Shown: piece after piece, positions 1-7,024 of the stretch
Numbering within the stretch: position 1 is the first letter of the stretch
Layout of the letters: each line of letters opens with the position of its first letter
NCBI GenBank assembly: GCA_900546895.1
Contig: UREO01000063.1
Span: forward strand, 1 to 11,700
Source of the DNA: an uncultured Oscillospiraceae bacterium
GTDB lineage: Bacteria > Bacillota > Clostridia > Oscillospirales > Acutalibacteraceae
DNA: 11,700 nt
Reading direction: 5' to 3'
Translations under genes and position numbers: made by a program
Notes under the pieces: model-generated
What the model saw: the letters and a program-made list of their open reading frames with translations, nothing else
What the model was told of the DNA's origin: nothing
The model's database searches: none

Positions 1-47
1 GAGATCTGCGCATGTCTCGTGGGCTCGGAGATGTGTATAAGAGACAG
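1..47 (+). other. Untrimmed Nextera/P7 sequencing adapter at contig end (not genomic)
   Basis: Bases 29-47 are the 19-bp Tn5 mosaic end AGATGTGTATAAGAGACAG. With bases 14-28 they form the complete Nextera read-2 transposase adapter. Bases 6-13 (CTGCGCAT) sit where the 8-base i7 index belongs, and bases 1-5 (GAGAT) match the end of the Illumina P7 oligo. The whole stretch is therefore library-construction sequence assembled into the contig. Any reading frame or start codon inside it is artificial, including the apparent N-terminal extension of the first lipoprotein gene. Genomic sequence starts at base 48. Confidence 0.97.
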
Positions 48-109
48 GTGCCAGACAGTATATCGACGATGCGGAAGCGCGCATCAGGCGCGGGCAGGAG
101 ATTTCATAA
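48..109 (+). CDS. Possible 3' end of an upstream gene, product unknown
   Basis: From the adapter junction, one frame (codons from base 50) reads ARQYIDDAEARIRRGQEIS and stops at TAA 107-109. The stop lies 7 bases before the ribosome binding site and 20 bases before the ATG of the next gene, as expected for an operon partner. The visible tail is charged and helix-like. It is too short to assign to a family, and all three forward frames are open across this short stretch, so the call rests mainly on stop placement. The rest of the gene lies beyond the contig end. Confidence 0.35.
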
Positions 110-116
110 GAAACGG

Positions 117-123
117 AAAGGAG
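117..123 (+). promoter_or_regulatory. Ribosome binding site of the lipoprotein gene
   Basis: AAAGGAG lies 6 bases before the ATG at 130. It decides the start: the longer in-frame reading that begins at base 19 starts inside the sequencing adapter, whereas the ATG at 130 has this site and is followed directly by a lipoprotein signal peptide. Confidence 0.85.
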
Positions 124-129
124 CATACT

Positions 130-1380
130 ATGCTGAAAAAAATAACGGCGGTATTTCTGTGTATTGTCATTGCCGCGGGGGCTCTTGCGGCCTGCGGACC
201 GAAAAACGATATCTCTTCCGGTGCCGGAACCAAAGATTTTCCGGTAACCATCGGGAACGTCACCATCGGTGAGGAACCGGCGGGGGTCGCGGTGCTTTCT
301 CCGAACATTGCCGACGTGATTCTTGCGATCGGGTACGAAGCCCAGCTGAAGGCGAAGAGTGCGCAGTGCACACAGAGCGACCTTTCTGTTTTGCCGGACG
401 TGACTTTGGACGACGCGCAGAAAATCAAGGACCTTGGGGCGCAGCTGGTATTTACCGACACCAAGCCCACCGACGAACAGTTGTCCGCGCTGAACAAAGA
501 GGGGATCGCGGTGCTTACCGTCGCGAGAGCGACCGGCAGAGAAGATCTGGACAGGCTTTATTCCCAGGTCGGCGCGGCCATGAAGGGCGCAAAAGCCGGT
601 TACGAAAAGGGCAAGAAAATTTCTCAGGGGATTTTCCTTACCATTGACGATATCAGCCGCATTATCCCCTCCAGCGATACGCCGACCACCGTCGCGTATC
701 TTTACGACACACAGGGCGGGGCCGTTACCGGCAATACTCTGGAGGGCCAGCTCATTGAATCCGCGGGGCTGGTCAACGCCGCTTCCGACGGTACGGGAAA
801 CAAGCTTTCCGCCAGCGCCCTGCTGCTGGCCGATCCGAAATACATATTCTGCCCGACCGGTTTAAAGGCAAAGCTGGCGGCGTCCGAGGAATACAAAAAG
901 CTCGACGCGGTCAGGGAGGGTCGGGTCTACGAAATGGATTCGAACCGGATGCTCCTGCAGGGCAGGGGGATGATCGAGGCGGTCAGCTTCATGGCCGGAA
1001 CCGTTTATCCGGAGCTTCTTGAAGGTACGGAGGCTTCCAGTGCGCCACCCGCTTCTTCCAGCCCGTCTTCCCCCGGCACGACGTCCCAGCCCTCTAAGGG
1101 CAATCAGAGCAGTTCCTCTTCCTCCGCTTCTTCCACGGTGCCGGGAAATACAAATCTTACGCTGAAAAAAGGCGATAAAAATGATGAGGTACTGAAGATG
1201 CAGAACCGGCTGAAGGAGCTCGGCTATATGTTTGTGACCCCGACCGGCGAATTCGCCGAGGGCACCGAGCAGAGCGTGAAGGATTTCCAGCTGCTGAACG
1301 GGCTCGTGGTCACCGGCGTTGCCGACCCGGAGATGCTGAAGCTGCTGTATTCGGCCAACCCGGTTCCGCGTGAGGATTGA
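130..1380 (+). CDS. Substrate-binding lipoprotein (BtuF/FhuD-like) with C-terminal peptidoglycan-binding domain
   Basis: A 416-residue secreted lipoprotein. Residues 1-21 form a signal peptide (two Lys, then a hydrophobic core) ending in lipobox L-A-A with lipidated Cys22. Residues about 40-295 resemble the helical-backbone receptor family (PF01497-type; BtuF, FhuD): a 'VLSPNIADVILAIG' opening, then a 'DAQKIKDLGAQLVF' segment that parallels the family's 'leivalkPDLVi' motif, and a closing 'VREGRVYEMDSN' segment. Such proteins deliver cobalamin, haem or siderophores to ABC importers. Residues about 299-341 are a Ser/Pro-rich linker. Residues about 343-409 form a PG_binding_1 domain (LKKGDKNDEVLKMQNRL, then TEQSVKDFQLLNGL), which should hold the C-terminus on the cell wall. 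No permease or ATPase for it is visible; it may lie upstream beyond the contig end. The ligand cannot be read from the sequence. Fold confidence is moderate; the wall-binding domain is clear. Confidence 0.85.
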   Translation: MLKKITAVFLCIVIAAGALAACGPKNDISSGAGTKDFPVTIGNVTIGEEPAGVAVLSPNIADVILAIGYEAQLKAKSAQCTQSDLSVLPDVTLDDAQKIKDLGAQLVFTDTKPTDEQLSALNKEGIAVLTVARATGREDLDRLYSQVGAAMKGAKAGYEKGKKISQGIFLTIDDISRIIPSSDTPTTVAYLYDTQGGAVTGNTLEGQLIESAGLVNAASDGTGNKLSASALLLADPKYIFCPTGLKAKLAASEEYKKLDAVREGRVYEMDSNRMLLQGRGMIEAVSFMAGTVYPELLEGTEASSAPPASSSPSSPGTTSQPSKGNQSSSSSSASSTVPGNTNLTLKKGDKNDEVLKMQNRLKELGYMFVTPTGEFAEGTEQSVKDFQLLNGLVVTGVADPEMLKLLYSANPVPRED

Positions 1381-1391
1381 CGAAAAACACA

Positions 1392-1431
1392 AAAGGCCTT
1401 GTCCGTTCTACAGGAACGGTACAGGGCCTTT
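1392..1431 (+). terminator. Rho-independent-type terminator after the lipoprotein gene
   Basis: It begins 12 bases after the stop codon. AAAGGCC (1392-1398) pairs with GGCCTTT (1425-1431); TGT pairs with ACA and CCGTTC (1403-1408) with GAACGG (1414-1419), with one bulged base, a TACAG loop and a T-G wobble. The + strand tail is modest (TTTATT). On the - strand the hairpin is followed by TTTTGTGTTTTT, so it may also back up termination of the convergent operon. Confidence 0.75.
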
Positions 1432-1467
1432 ATTCACGAGTAGAAGCGTTTTTTCCGGGATACGGAA

Positions 1468-1500
1468 AACCGCCCCGCTGTATTGTGCAGCGGGGCGGTT
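1468..1500. terminator. Bidirectional terminator between convergent genes
   Basis: A perfect 13-bp GC-rich stem (AACCGCCCCGCTG at 1468-1480 with its complement at 1488-1500) encloses a 7-base loop. On the + strand it is followed by ATTTTTT. On the - strand it starts 6 bases after the stop of the NlpC/P60 gene and is followed by TTTTCCG, so it can stop transcripts from both sides. A small second hairpin, TTTTCCG/CGGAAAA (1451-1457 with 1463-1469), abuts it. Confidence 0.85.
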
Positions 1501-1506
1501 ATTTTT

Positions 1507-2322
1507 TCAGAAGATGCTGCCCGCACAAAGCAGCTTTTCGGGCAGGTCGGCCCGGTAATCCGGGGCCTTAGGATCGAGGCTGTTGATGACGACCCCGTGG
1601 CAGTTGTTGCTCGCCGTCGCGTGGATGTACCGGCTGTCGCCGAGGTACATGGCGACGTGCCCGGGAAAAAACAGCAGGTCGCCTTCTTTGATATCCTTGA
1701 AGGGGATTTCACGCATTGCGAATTCCGGCAGAATGTGCGCGTCGCGGCAGATCAGCACCCCGTTCATCAGATACACCATGGAGCACAGGCCGCTGCAGTC
1801 GATGCCGAGCGGCGTTTTTCCGCCCCAGCGGTACTGTGTGCCGAAATAGCCGAGCGCGGTGTTTACCAGTGCTTTCCGCAGAGCAGGCTCCTCTTTTTTG
1901 TCCCACGACGTGATCTGTTCCCCGAGGAACGCGCCCCAGGTAAAGCCCTCCCGTCCGTCGCAGAAGCGGACGCGCTGCCAGCCGTCCTCCGGCTGTCCCA
2001 CGGGGCTCAGCAGACCGCCGCGGGTCAGTGAGCCCACCGGATGCCCCTGCACCTTCGGCTCGTCAAGCACATCGGCGTAAGCCTGCAGGACTGTTTTTTT
2101 AGAGGCGGCGTGCCAGTCCCGGAAAAAGCTTTCCCCAAAGCACAGCGACGCCTCAACCGCCCAGCCCTCGTAGCGGTAGTGCGTGCGCATACGCGCCCAG
2201 CCGTCCCGCCGTTCCAGAATTTCCACCGTCATGCCGCAGAGCGCTTCGTCAGTCAGCTCGCTTTTGCAGTCCGGCAGCTCCATGAGCGGCACGACGGCGT
2301 CTTTAATCAGTGCGTATTCCAT
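1507..2322 (-). CDS. ykfC: YkfC-like gamma-D-glutamyl-L-diamino acid endopeptidase (SH3-SH3-NlpC/P60)
   Basis: A 271-residue cysteine peptidase predicted to cut the bond between gamma-D-Glu and the diamino acid (mDAP or Lys) in imported murein peptides that have a free N-terminal L-Ala, releasing L-Ala-D-Glu. Residues about 1-61 and 74-133 are two bacterial SH3 domains; residues about 145-271 are the NlpC/P60 domain. The catalytic Cys176 lies in GIDCSG, His222 in GHVAMYLG and His234 in YIHATAS. Tyr164, Asp175 and Ser177 sit at the same offsets from the nucleophile (-12, -1, +1) as the N-terminal L-Ala recognition residues I recall from the B. cereus YkfC structure. There is no signal peptide, so it should act in the cytoplasm. 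It is the last gene of the cluster: its ATG is one base after the stop of the serine hydrolase, and a terminator follows. Family assignment is strong; substrate specificity is inferred from family and context. Confidence 0.92.
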   Translation of the reverse strand: MEYALIKDAVVPLMELPDCKSELTDEALCGMTVEILERRDGWARMRTHYRYEGWAVEASLCFGESFFRDWHAASKKTVLQAYADVLDEPKVQGHPVGSLTRGGLLSPVGQPEDGWQRVRFCDGREGFTWGAFLGEQITSWDKKEEPALRKALVNTALGYFGTQYRWGGKTPLGIDCSGLCSMVYLMNGVLICRDAHILPEFAMREIPFKDIKEGDLLFFPGHVAMYLGDSRYIHATASNNCHGVVINSLDPKAPDYRADLPEKLLCAGSIF

Positions 2323-2323
2323 G

Positions 2324-3124
2324 TCATCCCTCTTTATAATAATCGTAGACCTTGCGGGAAAGTCTGCCGATCAGCTTTTTGGACAGTGGATTTTCATCCG
2401 TGTCGTCCGTGGAGTCGGTGACAAAGCATCCGAAATAATATTCGTGGCCGGGCAGGGAAAAGATGCCTGTGTCGTGATTCAGATAATTCAGCCCGCCGGT
2501 TTTGTGCGCGGCGGAGAAGTCCCGGTCGGCAATGTACCGCAGCGCCATGCTGAAATCGCGCTGGCGTTCCAGAATCCCCAGCGCGTAACGGCAAAGCTCC
2601 GGCGTCAGGATTGAAGCGCAGCGCAGGCTTTGAAACACGGTCAGCTGGTCCTGCGCGCTGGTGTAATTGTTGAGGCCCTGTTTGATTGCCTCCCAGTCGA
2701 GCATTTTCCGTTCGAGAACGGTGGCTTTCAGCCCCAGTCTTTGACAGTAGGCGTTTACGGCGTCCATGCCCAGGAATTCGATCAGCACGTTGGTGGCAGT
2801 GTTGTCGCTGTTGATGATTATCCAGGTGAGAAGCTCCTCCAGCGGGTATTCCCGCACGCCGCGGTCGAACACCTCGGTGTCGTTTAGAATTTCTTCCCCG
2901 GGCAGGCGGAGGATCTGCCCGAAAGACAGCTTTTCGCTCTGCACCATGTCCAGCGCCGTCAGGAGGATGGGCGTTTTGATGGTGCTGGCCGAAACCACCC
3001 GGTCTTTCTCATGAAAGGAGAGCAGCGTTTCGTCCTGATCGAAGTCGTATACCAGAAGCGAAACCTTCGCGTTGATGTCCTGAATTTCGTTTTCCGCGTA
3101 ATCACGCAGTTCATCCCGTTTCAT
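2324..3124 (-). CDS. Cytoplasmic class A beta-lactamase-fold serine hydrolase
   Basis: A 266-residue protein of the penicillin-binding/class A beta-lactamase fold (Beta-lactamase2 type). All three active-site boxes are present: S47-T-I-K50 (SxxK), S106-D-N108 (SDN) and K208-T-G210 (KTG). The omega-loop region (about 138-160, RKMLDWEAIKQG then NNYTSAQD) lacks the usual ExxLN pattern. The deacylating Glu of true beta-lactamases therefore seems absent, and resistance is not its likely job. There is no signal peptide, which is odd for a family that usually acts outside the membrane. It sits between the LD-carboxypeptidase and YkfC genes with one-base spacing on both sides, pointing to a role in processing imported murein peptides, perhaps as a peptidase or amidase. 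The exact reaction is unknown. A partial paralogue lies at the right end of the window. Confidence 0.88.
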   Translation of the reverse strand: MKRDELRDYAENEIQDINAKVSLLVYDFDQDETLLSFHEKDRVVSASTIKTPILLTALDMVQSEKLSFGQILRLPGEEILNDTEVFDRGVREYPLEELLTWIIINSDNTATNVLIEFLGMDAVNAYCQRLGLKATVLERKMLDWEAIKQGLNNYTSAQDQLTVFQSLRCASILTPELCRYALGILERQRDFSMALRYIADRDFSAAHKTGGLNYLNHDTGIFSLPGHEYYFGCFVTDSTDDTDENPLSKKLIGRLSRKVYDYYKEG

Positions 3125-3125
3125 A

Positions 3126-4043
3126 TCATCCCTCCAATACCGTGATTTTTCCGGAGATGGAATTCATTTCGATTTCCTTTCCCAGCGGCAGGCTCATGCT
3201 GGGAAGGCTGTGCCCGCAGGCCAGATTCATCAGGGCGGGCTTGTGCTCCGGCACGAGCAGCTCTTCAAAAACCTGCTGCAGCGTCAGTGATTTCTGCGGG
3301 TCCTCCGCTGCGCAGTCGGTGAAGGAGCCGAGAAGGATCCCGGCGCAGTCGCGGAATTTTCCGGCCATTTTCAGGTGGTTCAGCATTCCGTCTATCCGGT
3401 ACGGCTCCTCGCCCACGTCCTCAAGAAACAAGATTTTATCTTTGGTGTTGATTTCATAGCAGGTGCCGAGCGACGACGACACAAGCGACAGGTTGCCGCC
3501 GGTCAGGATTCCCTTTGCGCATCCGCCGACCAGCGTTTGAACCGGCATGTGGTCAGGATTGCGCAGCTCGCCGGTTTTTCCGCCAAACAGTGCCTTTTTC
3601 AGGCTGTCTGTTGTGTACTCGTCCATGCCCCGGTACCATTCCGTGGCGGGCATGGGGGTGTGGTAGGTGACCATGCAGCACTGCTGGTTCAGCACAATGT
3701 GCAAAGAAGTGATATCGCTGTAGCCGCAGAAAAATTTGGGATGCCTGCGGATGCTGTTCCAGTCGATCTGATTCATCAGGCGCTGCGCGCCGTAGCCCCC
3801 GCGGATGCAGAGGATGCCGTCGATTTCCCTGTCCGCGAACGCCGCGTTGACGTCGTTGGCGCGAAGCAGGTCGTCCCCGGCCAGGTAGCCGTGCGCCCTG
3901 CGGCAGCTTTCAAAAATGACGGGTTTTAAGGAAAGCTCTTCCACCGCCCGGACTGCCGGGCCGAAGCGCTCCGGGGGAACCGGGCCGGCCGGGGCGATCA
4001 GCGCGACGCGCGCGCCCGGGAACAGTGGTTTTGGCGTAAACAT
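3126..4043 (-). CDS. ykfA: LD-carboxypeptidase, S66 family (LdcA/YkfA/MccF-like)
   Basis: A 305-residue cytoplasmic serine peptidase. The S66 family removes the terminal D-Ala from murein tetrapeptides (an L,D bond), giving tripeptide. The triad is readable: Ser109 in GYSDIT, Glu208 in FLEDVGEEPYR and His278 in CGHSLPS. The family's IRGGYG motif is at 80-85, and the N-terminus has the typical VALIAPAGPV strand. Length fits the family (about 300). The start at 4043 is chosen because GGAGGG (4049-4054) precedes it and the conserved domain begins directly after. The frame stays open upstream, but only by overlapping oppF. It begins one base after the oppF stop and ends one base before the serine hydrolase ATG. 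Context supports a role in recycling imported murein peptides. A microcin-immunity-like MccF role is possible but fits the neighbours less well. Confidence 0.92.
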   Translation of the reverse strand: MFTPKPLFPGARVALIAPAGPVPPERFGPAVRAVEELSLKPVIFESCRRAHGYLAGDDLLRANDVNAAFADREIDGILCIRGGYGAQRLMNQIDWNSIRRHPKFFCGYSDITSLHIVLNQQCCMVTYHTPMPATEWYRGMDEYTTDSLKKALFGGKTGELRNPDHMPVQTLVGGCAKGILTGGNLSLVSSSLGTCYEINTKDKILFLEDVGEEPYRIDGMLNHLKMAGKFRDCAGILLGSFTDCAAEDPQKSLTLQQVFEELLVPEHKPALMNLACGHSLPSMSLPLGKEIEMNSISGKITVLEG

Positions 4044-4044
4044 G

Positions 4045-4983
4045 TTATCCCTCCAATATTTTCCGGTACTCTTGCAGCTCGGGCTCGTTTGCCAGTACAA
4101 AATGGCCGGGCTCCATTTCGCACCAAGCCGGTTTGTCAACCGAGTAATCGTGCATTTCGGGGTCGTACACCAGAAGCTGCTTGTTCTTTTCCGCGGCCGG
4201 GTCGGGCAGCGGAATTGCGGAAAGCAGCACGCGGGTGTAAGGATGCAGCGGGCGGGCGAACAGCTGCTCGGTTTCGGCCAGCTCCACCAGCACGCCCTTG
4301 TGGATGACCGCAATGCGGTCGGAGATAAAGCGGACGACGGAAAGGTCGTGCGCGATAAACAGATAGGTCAGGCCGCGCTTTTTCTGCAGCTCGGCAAGCA
4401 GGTTCAGCACTTGCGCACGGATGGAAACGTCGAGCGCGCTGATGGGTTCGTCGGCAATGATGAAATCCGGCTGCATGATCAGCGCGCGCGCAATGCCGAT
4501 GCGCTGCCGCTGTCCGCCGGAAAATTCGTGCGGGAACCGGCTGGCGAATTCGGGCAGCAGGCCCACGTCGGTCAGCGCACGGTCGACCTCCTCCCGCCGC
4601 TCCTTTTCGCTCAGGTGCCTTCCGCAGTTGTAAAGACCCTCTGAGACGATATAGTCCACCTTGGCGCGCTCGTTCAGGCTCGCCATCGGGTCCTGAAAAA
4701 TCATCTGGATGCGGCGTGTCAGCTCGCGGTCAAGCTCCCGTGAAATCGGGCCGTTTATTTTTTGGCCTTTATACAGGATTTCGCCGCCGGAGGTGGGGTT
4801 AATCCGGATAATTGAGCGCCCGATGGTCGTTTTTCCGGAACCGGATTCCCCCACCAGCCCGAAGGTTTCGCCTTCCTGAATCGAAAAGCTCACGCCGTCC
4901 ACCGCGACAAACTTCTGCTTTCTGGTGCCGAAAGTAACGGTAAGGTCCTTTACTTCCAGCAGCGGCGTCTTTTTCTCAGGCAT
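4045..4983 (-). CDS. oppF: Oligopeptide ABC transporter ATP-binding protein OppF
   Basis: A 312-residue ATPase, one of two nucleotide-binding subunits that power peptide import through OppBC. Visible motifs are Walker A GESGSGKT (45-52), Q-loop Q97, signature SGGQR (155-159), Walker B FIIADEP (174-180) and switch His212. The C-terminal extension after 'HPYTRVLLSAIPLPDP' is the oligopeptide-transporter type but carries few cysteines. Its ATG overlaps the last 8 bases of oppD, with GGGAGGTG (4991-4998) as ribosome binding site. Its own final codons encode the ribosome binding site of the LD-carboxypeptidase gene, so translation is probably coupled. Named OppF by order and motifs; a DppF-type role is equally consistent. 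Confidence 0.95.
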   Translation of the reverse strand: MPEKKTPLLEVKDLTVTFGTRKQKFVAVDGVSFSIQEGETFGLVGESGSGKTTIGRSIIRINPTSGGEILYKGQKINGPISRELDRELTRRIQMIFQDPMASLNERAKVDYIVSEGLYNCGRHLSEKERREEVDRALTDVGLLPEFASRFPHEFSGGQRQRIGIARALIMQPDFIIADEPISALDVSIRAQVLNLLAELQKKRGLTYLFIAHDLSVVRFISDRIAVIHKGVLVELAETEQLFARPLHPYTRVLLSAIPLPDPAAEKNKQLLVYDPEMHDYSVDKPAWCEMEPGHFVLANEPELQEYRKILEG

Positions 4984-6016
4984 GGCCGCTCACCTCCCGG
5001 TGCAGATTCCGGATGATCTCCGGCGGGTCCACCCTGGGCGCGCGCGGGTCCAGCAGCCAGGTGCGCGCTTTGTGGGTAGGGCTTACGTCAAAATAGGGCG
5101 GACGCTTGACAAAGTCGATTTTCAGCGCGCGCGGGTTGCGCGGCGCGAACGCGTCGCCCTCAATGTGCGTGAACAGGTTCGGCGGGGCGCCCTTGATGGA
5201 GTACAGGTTTTCGCCCTTGACGCCGAGCTGCGGCAGGGACGAGAGCAGCGCCCAGGTGTACGGGTGGCGGGGATTGTAGAACACTTCCTCGCATTTCCCG
5301 ATTTCCACGATATCGCCCGCATACATGACCGCGATGCGGTCGGCCACGTTGGCGACCACGCCCAGGTCATGGGTGATATAAATCGTCGTCAGATCGTATT
5401 TGTCCTTTAAATCCTTGAGCAGCTTCAGAATCTGCGCCTGAATGGTTACGTCCAGCGCGGTGGTCGGCTCGTCGCAGATCAGGATTTTCGGCTTGCACGC
5501 GACGGCGATGGCGATGACCACGCGCTGGCGCATCCCGCCGGAAAATTCATGGGGATACTGGCGCATCCTGTTTCGGGCGTCGAAAATGCCGACGTCCTCC
5601 AGAATGGAAGCCGCCGCCGCTTTCGCTTCGGCCCCTTTCAGCCCCTGATGCAGCTCGATCGCCTCGCAGATCTGGTAGCCGATGGTCTTGAGCGGGTTCA
5701 GGCTGGTCATCGGGTCCTGCAGTACCATGGCGATTTCTTTGCCGCGTACCCCGAGCCATTCCTTTTCGGTTTTCAGCTTGCTCAGGTCCTTGCCGTCATA
5801 AAAGATTTCTCCGTTTGTAATCGTGCCGTTCGCGTCCAGAAGGCCCATAAAGGTCTTGACGAGGACGGACTTGCCGGACCCGGATTCCCCCACGATCGCA
5901 AGGCTTTCCCTTTTATAAAGATCGAGCGATATACCGCGGATTGCGTGAAGAATGCTTCCGCGAAGATTAAATTTTACTTCCAGGTCTTTTACGGAAAGAA
6001 TCACTTCCTGTTCCAT
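4976..6016 (-). CDS. oppD: Oligopeptide ABC transporter ATP-binding protein OppD (Ami/Opp type)
   Basis: A 346-residue ATPase pairing with OppF. It carries Walker A GESGSGKS (43-50), Q-loop Q100, signature SGGMRQR (159-165), Walker B ILICDEP (178-184) and His216. The C-terminal region keeps the shape of the family's iron-sulfur segment (GxPPxL ... GxxFxPR ... WLLDPRAP), but the cysteine positions are replaced: Asp288, Asn294, Asp301 and the R-T pair before W320. This matches the cysteine-free pattern I associate with lactococcal OppD/streptococcal AmiE rather than enterobacterial DppD. It starts 12 bases after oppC, with AAGGAGG (6024-6030) overlapping the oppC stop codon, and ends with an 8-base overlap into oppF. 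Confidence 0.95.
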   Translation of the reverse strand: MEQEVILSVKDLEVKFNLRGSILHAIRGISLDLYKRESLAIVGESGSGKSVLVKTFMGLLDANGTITNGEIFYDGKDLSKLKTEKEWLGVRGKEIAMVLQDPMTSLNPLKTIGYQICEAIELHQGLKGAEAKAAAASILEDVGIFDARNRMRQYPHEFSGGMRQRVVIAIAVACKPKILICDEPTTALDVTIQAQILKLLKDLKDKYDLTTIYITHDLGVVANVADRIAVMYAGDIVEIGKCEEVFYNPRHPYTWALLSSLPQLGVKGENLYSIKGAPPNLFTHIEGDAFAPRNPRALKIDFVKRPPYFDVSPTHKARTWLLDPRAPRVDPPEIIRNLHREVSGHA

Positions 6017-6028
6017 TCTTCAGCCTCC

Positions 6029-7024
6029 TTAAACATGGTTTTTCGGGTCGGACGCGTCCGCGAACGCATTGCCGATGATATAAAACGAAATCGTGACGAC
6101 GGAAAGCGCGATCGCGGGGAAAAACAGCTGGTACCGCAGCGCGGGGGAGGTCATCAGTACGCGGCCCTCGTTGATGAGGTTGCCGAGCGACGGGATGCTC
6201 ACCGGAAGCCCCAGCCCGATATAGGTGAGGAACACCTCGTTGCCGATGGCGGCGGGAATCGCCAGCGCCATGCGCAGCATAATGACGGATACGAGGTACG
6301 GCAGCAGGTTCTTCAGGATAATGCGGCGCGTCGGCGTGCCCAGACAGCGGGAAGCCAGATTGTAGTCCCGGTCGCGGATAATCAGAATCTGGTTGCGGAT
6401 AAAGCGCGCCATGTCCAGCCAGCCGGTCAGGCACATGGCGAACACCAGCGTCGAGATGCTGGGCCGCATAATATAGGAGAACAAAATCAGGACGACGGTC
6501 TGGGGAATATTGTCCAGCACGTTGTAAATTTCGGTGAATAACCGGTCAAGCTTGCGCACGTAGCCCCAGAGAACGCCCATCAGGATGCCGAGCACCGCCT
6601 CGCTGAGCGCGACGGCGAAGCCGATTAGCAGCGAGGTGCGTGTGCCGCTCCAGACGCGGCTCCACAAATCCTGCCCGATGGAGTTGGTGCCGAACCAGAA
6701 TTCCCCGCCGGGCTGCAGGTTTCTAAGCTGCAAGCCGTTTGCGCCGTTGAAAATTTCCGTCGCGGAGCGCTGGCCGGGGATCATCGGCTGGATAAAGGTG
6801 AATAGGAGGACGGCTCCCATTAAAATCAGCAGGGACAGAGCAACTTTGTTTTTTAGAAAAACCTGAAAGGTGGAGCGCCAGTAAGAGTAGTCCGAGTAAC
6901 CGGTGCGCTCCGCGGCGGCCTCGTCAAAGCCCGCAAAGGTGAACAGCTCGTCGTCGCTCAGCTCTTTGAGGGACCGGTTGATGCTGGTTTCCACAGCGGC
7001 GGATTTTTTGTGTCTGAGAGCCAT
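6029..7024 (-). CDS. oppC: Oligopeptide ABC transporter permease OppC
   Basis: A 331-residue inner-membrane permease. A long cytoplasmic N-terminus (about 1-58) leads to a first membrane helix (about 60-80), followed by an external loop with the OppC-type FGTNSIGQDLWSR motif (111-123). A block of about five hydrophobic helices follows (about 130-320). The EAA loop that docks on the ATPases is at about 224-246 (LASRCLGTPTRRI). It ends with a GNAFADASDPK segment, the usual OppC/DppC terminus. The ATG shares one base with the oppB stop codon (TAATG), preceded by GGGAGGTG (7032-7039), so the two permeases should be made at equal levels. Confidence 0.95.
   Translation of the reverse strand: MALRHKKSAAVETSINRSLKELSDDELFTFAGFDEAAAERTGYSDYSYWRSTFQVFLKNKVALSLLILMGAVLLFTFIQPMIPGQRSATEIFNGANGLQLRNLQPGGEFWFGTNSIGQDLWSRVWSGTRTSLLIGFAVALSEAVLGILMGVLWGYVRKLDRLFTEIYNVLDNIPQTVVLILFSYIMRPSISTLVFAMCLTGWLDMARFIRNQILIIRDRDYNLASRCLGTPTRRIILKNLLPYLVSVIMLRMALAIPAAIGNEVFLTYIGLGLPVSIPSLGNLINEGRVLMTSPALRYQLFFPAIALSVVTISFYIIGNAFADASDPKNHV

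Noticed and set aside
29..47. Tn5 mosaic end as evidence of a natural transposon
   Set aside because: It is continuous with the Nextera adapter and an i7 index at the very contig end, so it is a library artefact.
2324..3124. Antibiotic resistance beta-lactamase
   Set aside because: It lacks a signal peptide and the ExxLN omega-loop pattern, and its operon context is murein peptide recycling.
4044..4313. N-terminal extension of the LD-carboxypeptidase frame by 90 codons
   Set aside because: It overlaps oppF in another frame and adds nothing family-like. The start at 4043 has a strong ribosome binding site and matches the normal family N-terminus.
5549..6541. A 330-codon open frame on the + strand across oppD and oppC
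   Set aside because: It crosses two well-supported - strand genes, has no recognisable motif and is low in plausibility; an antisense shadow.
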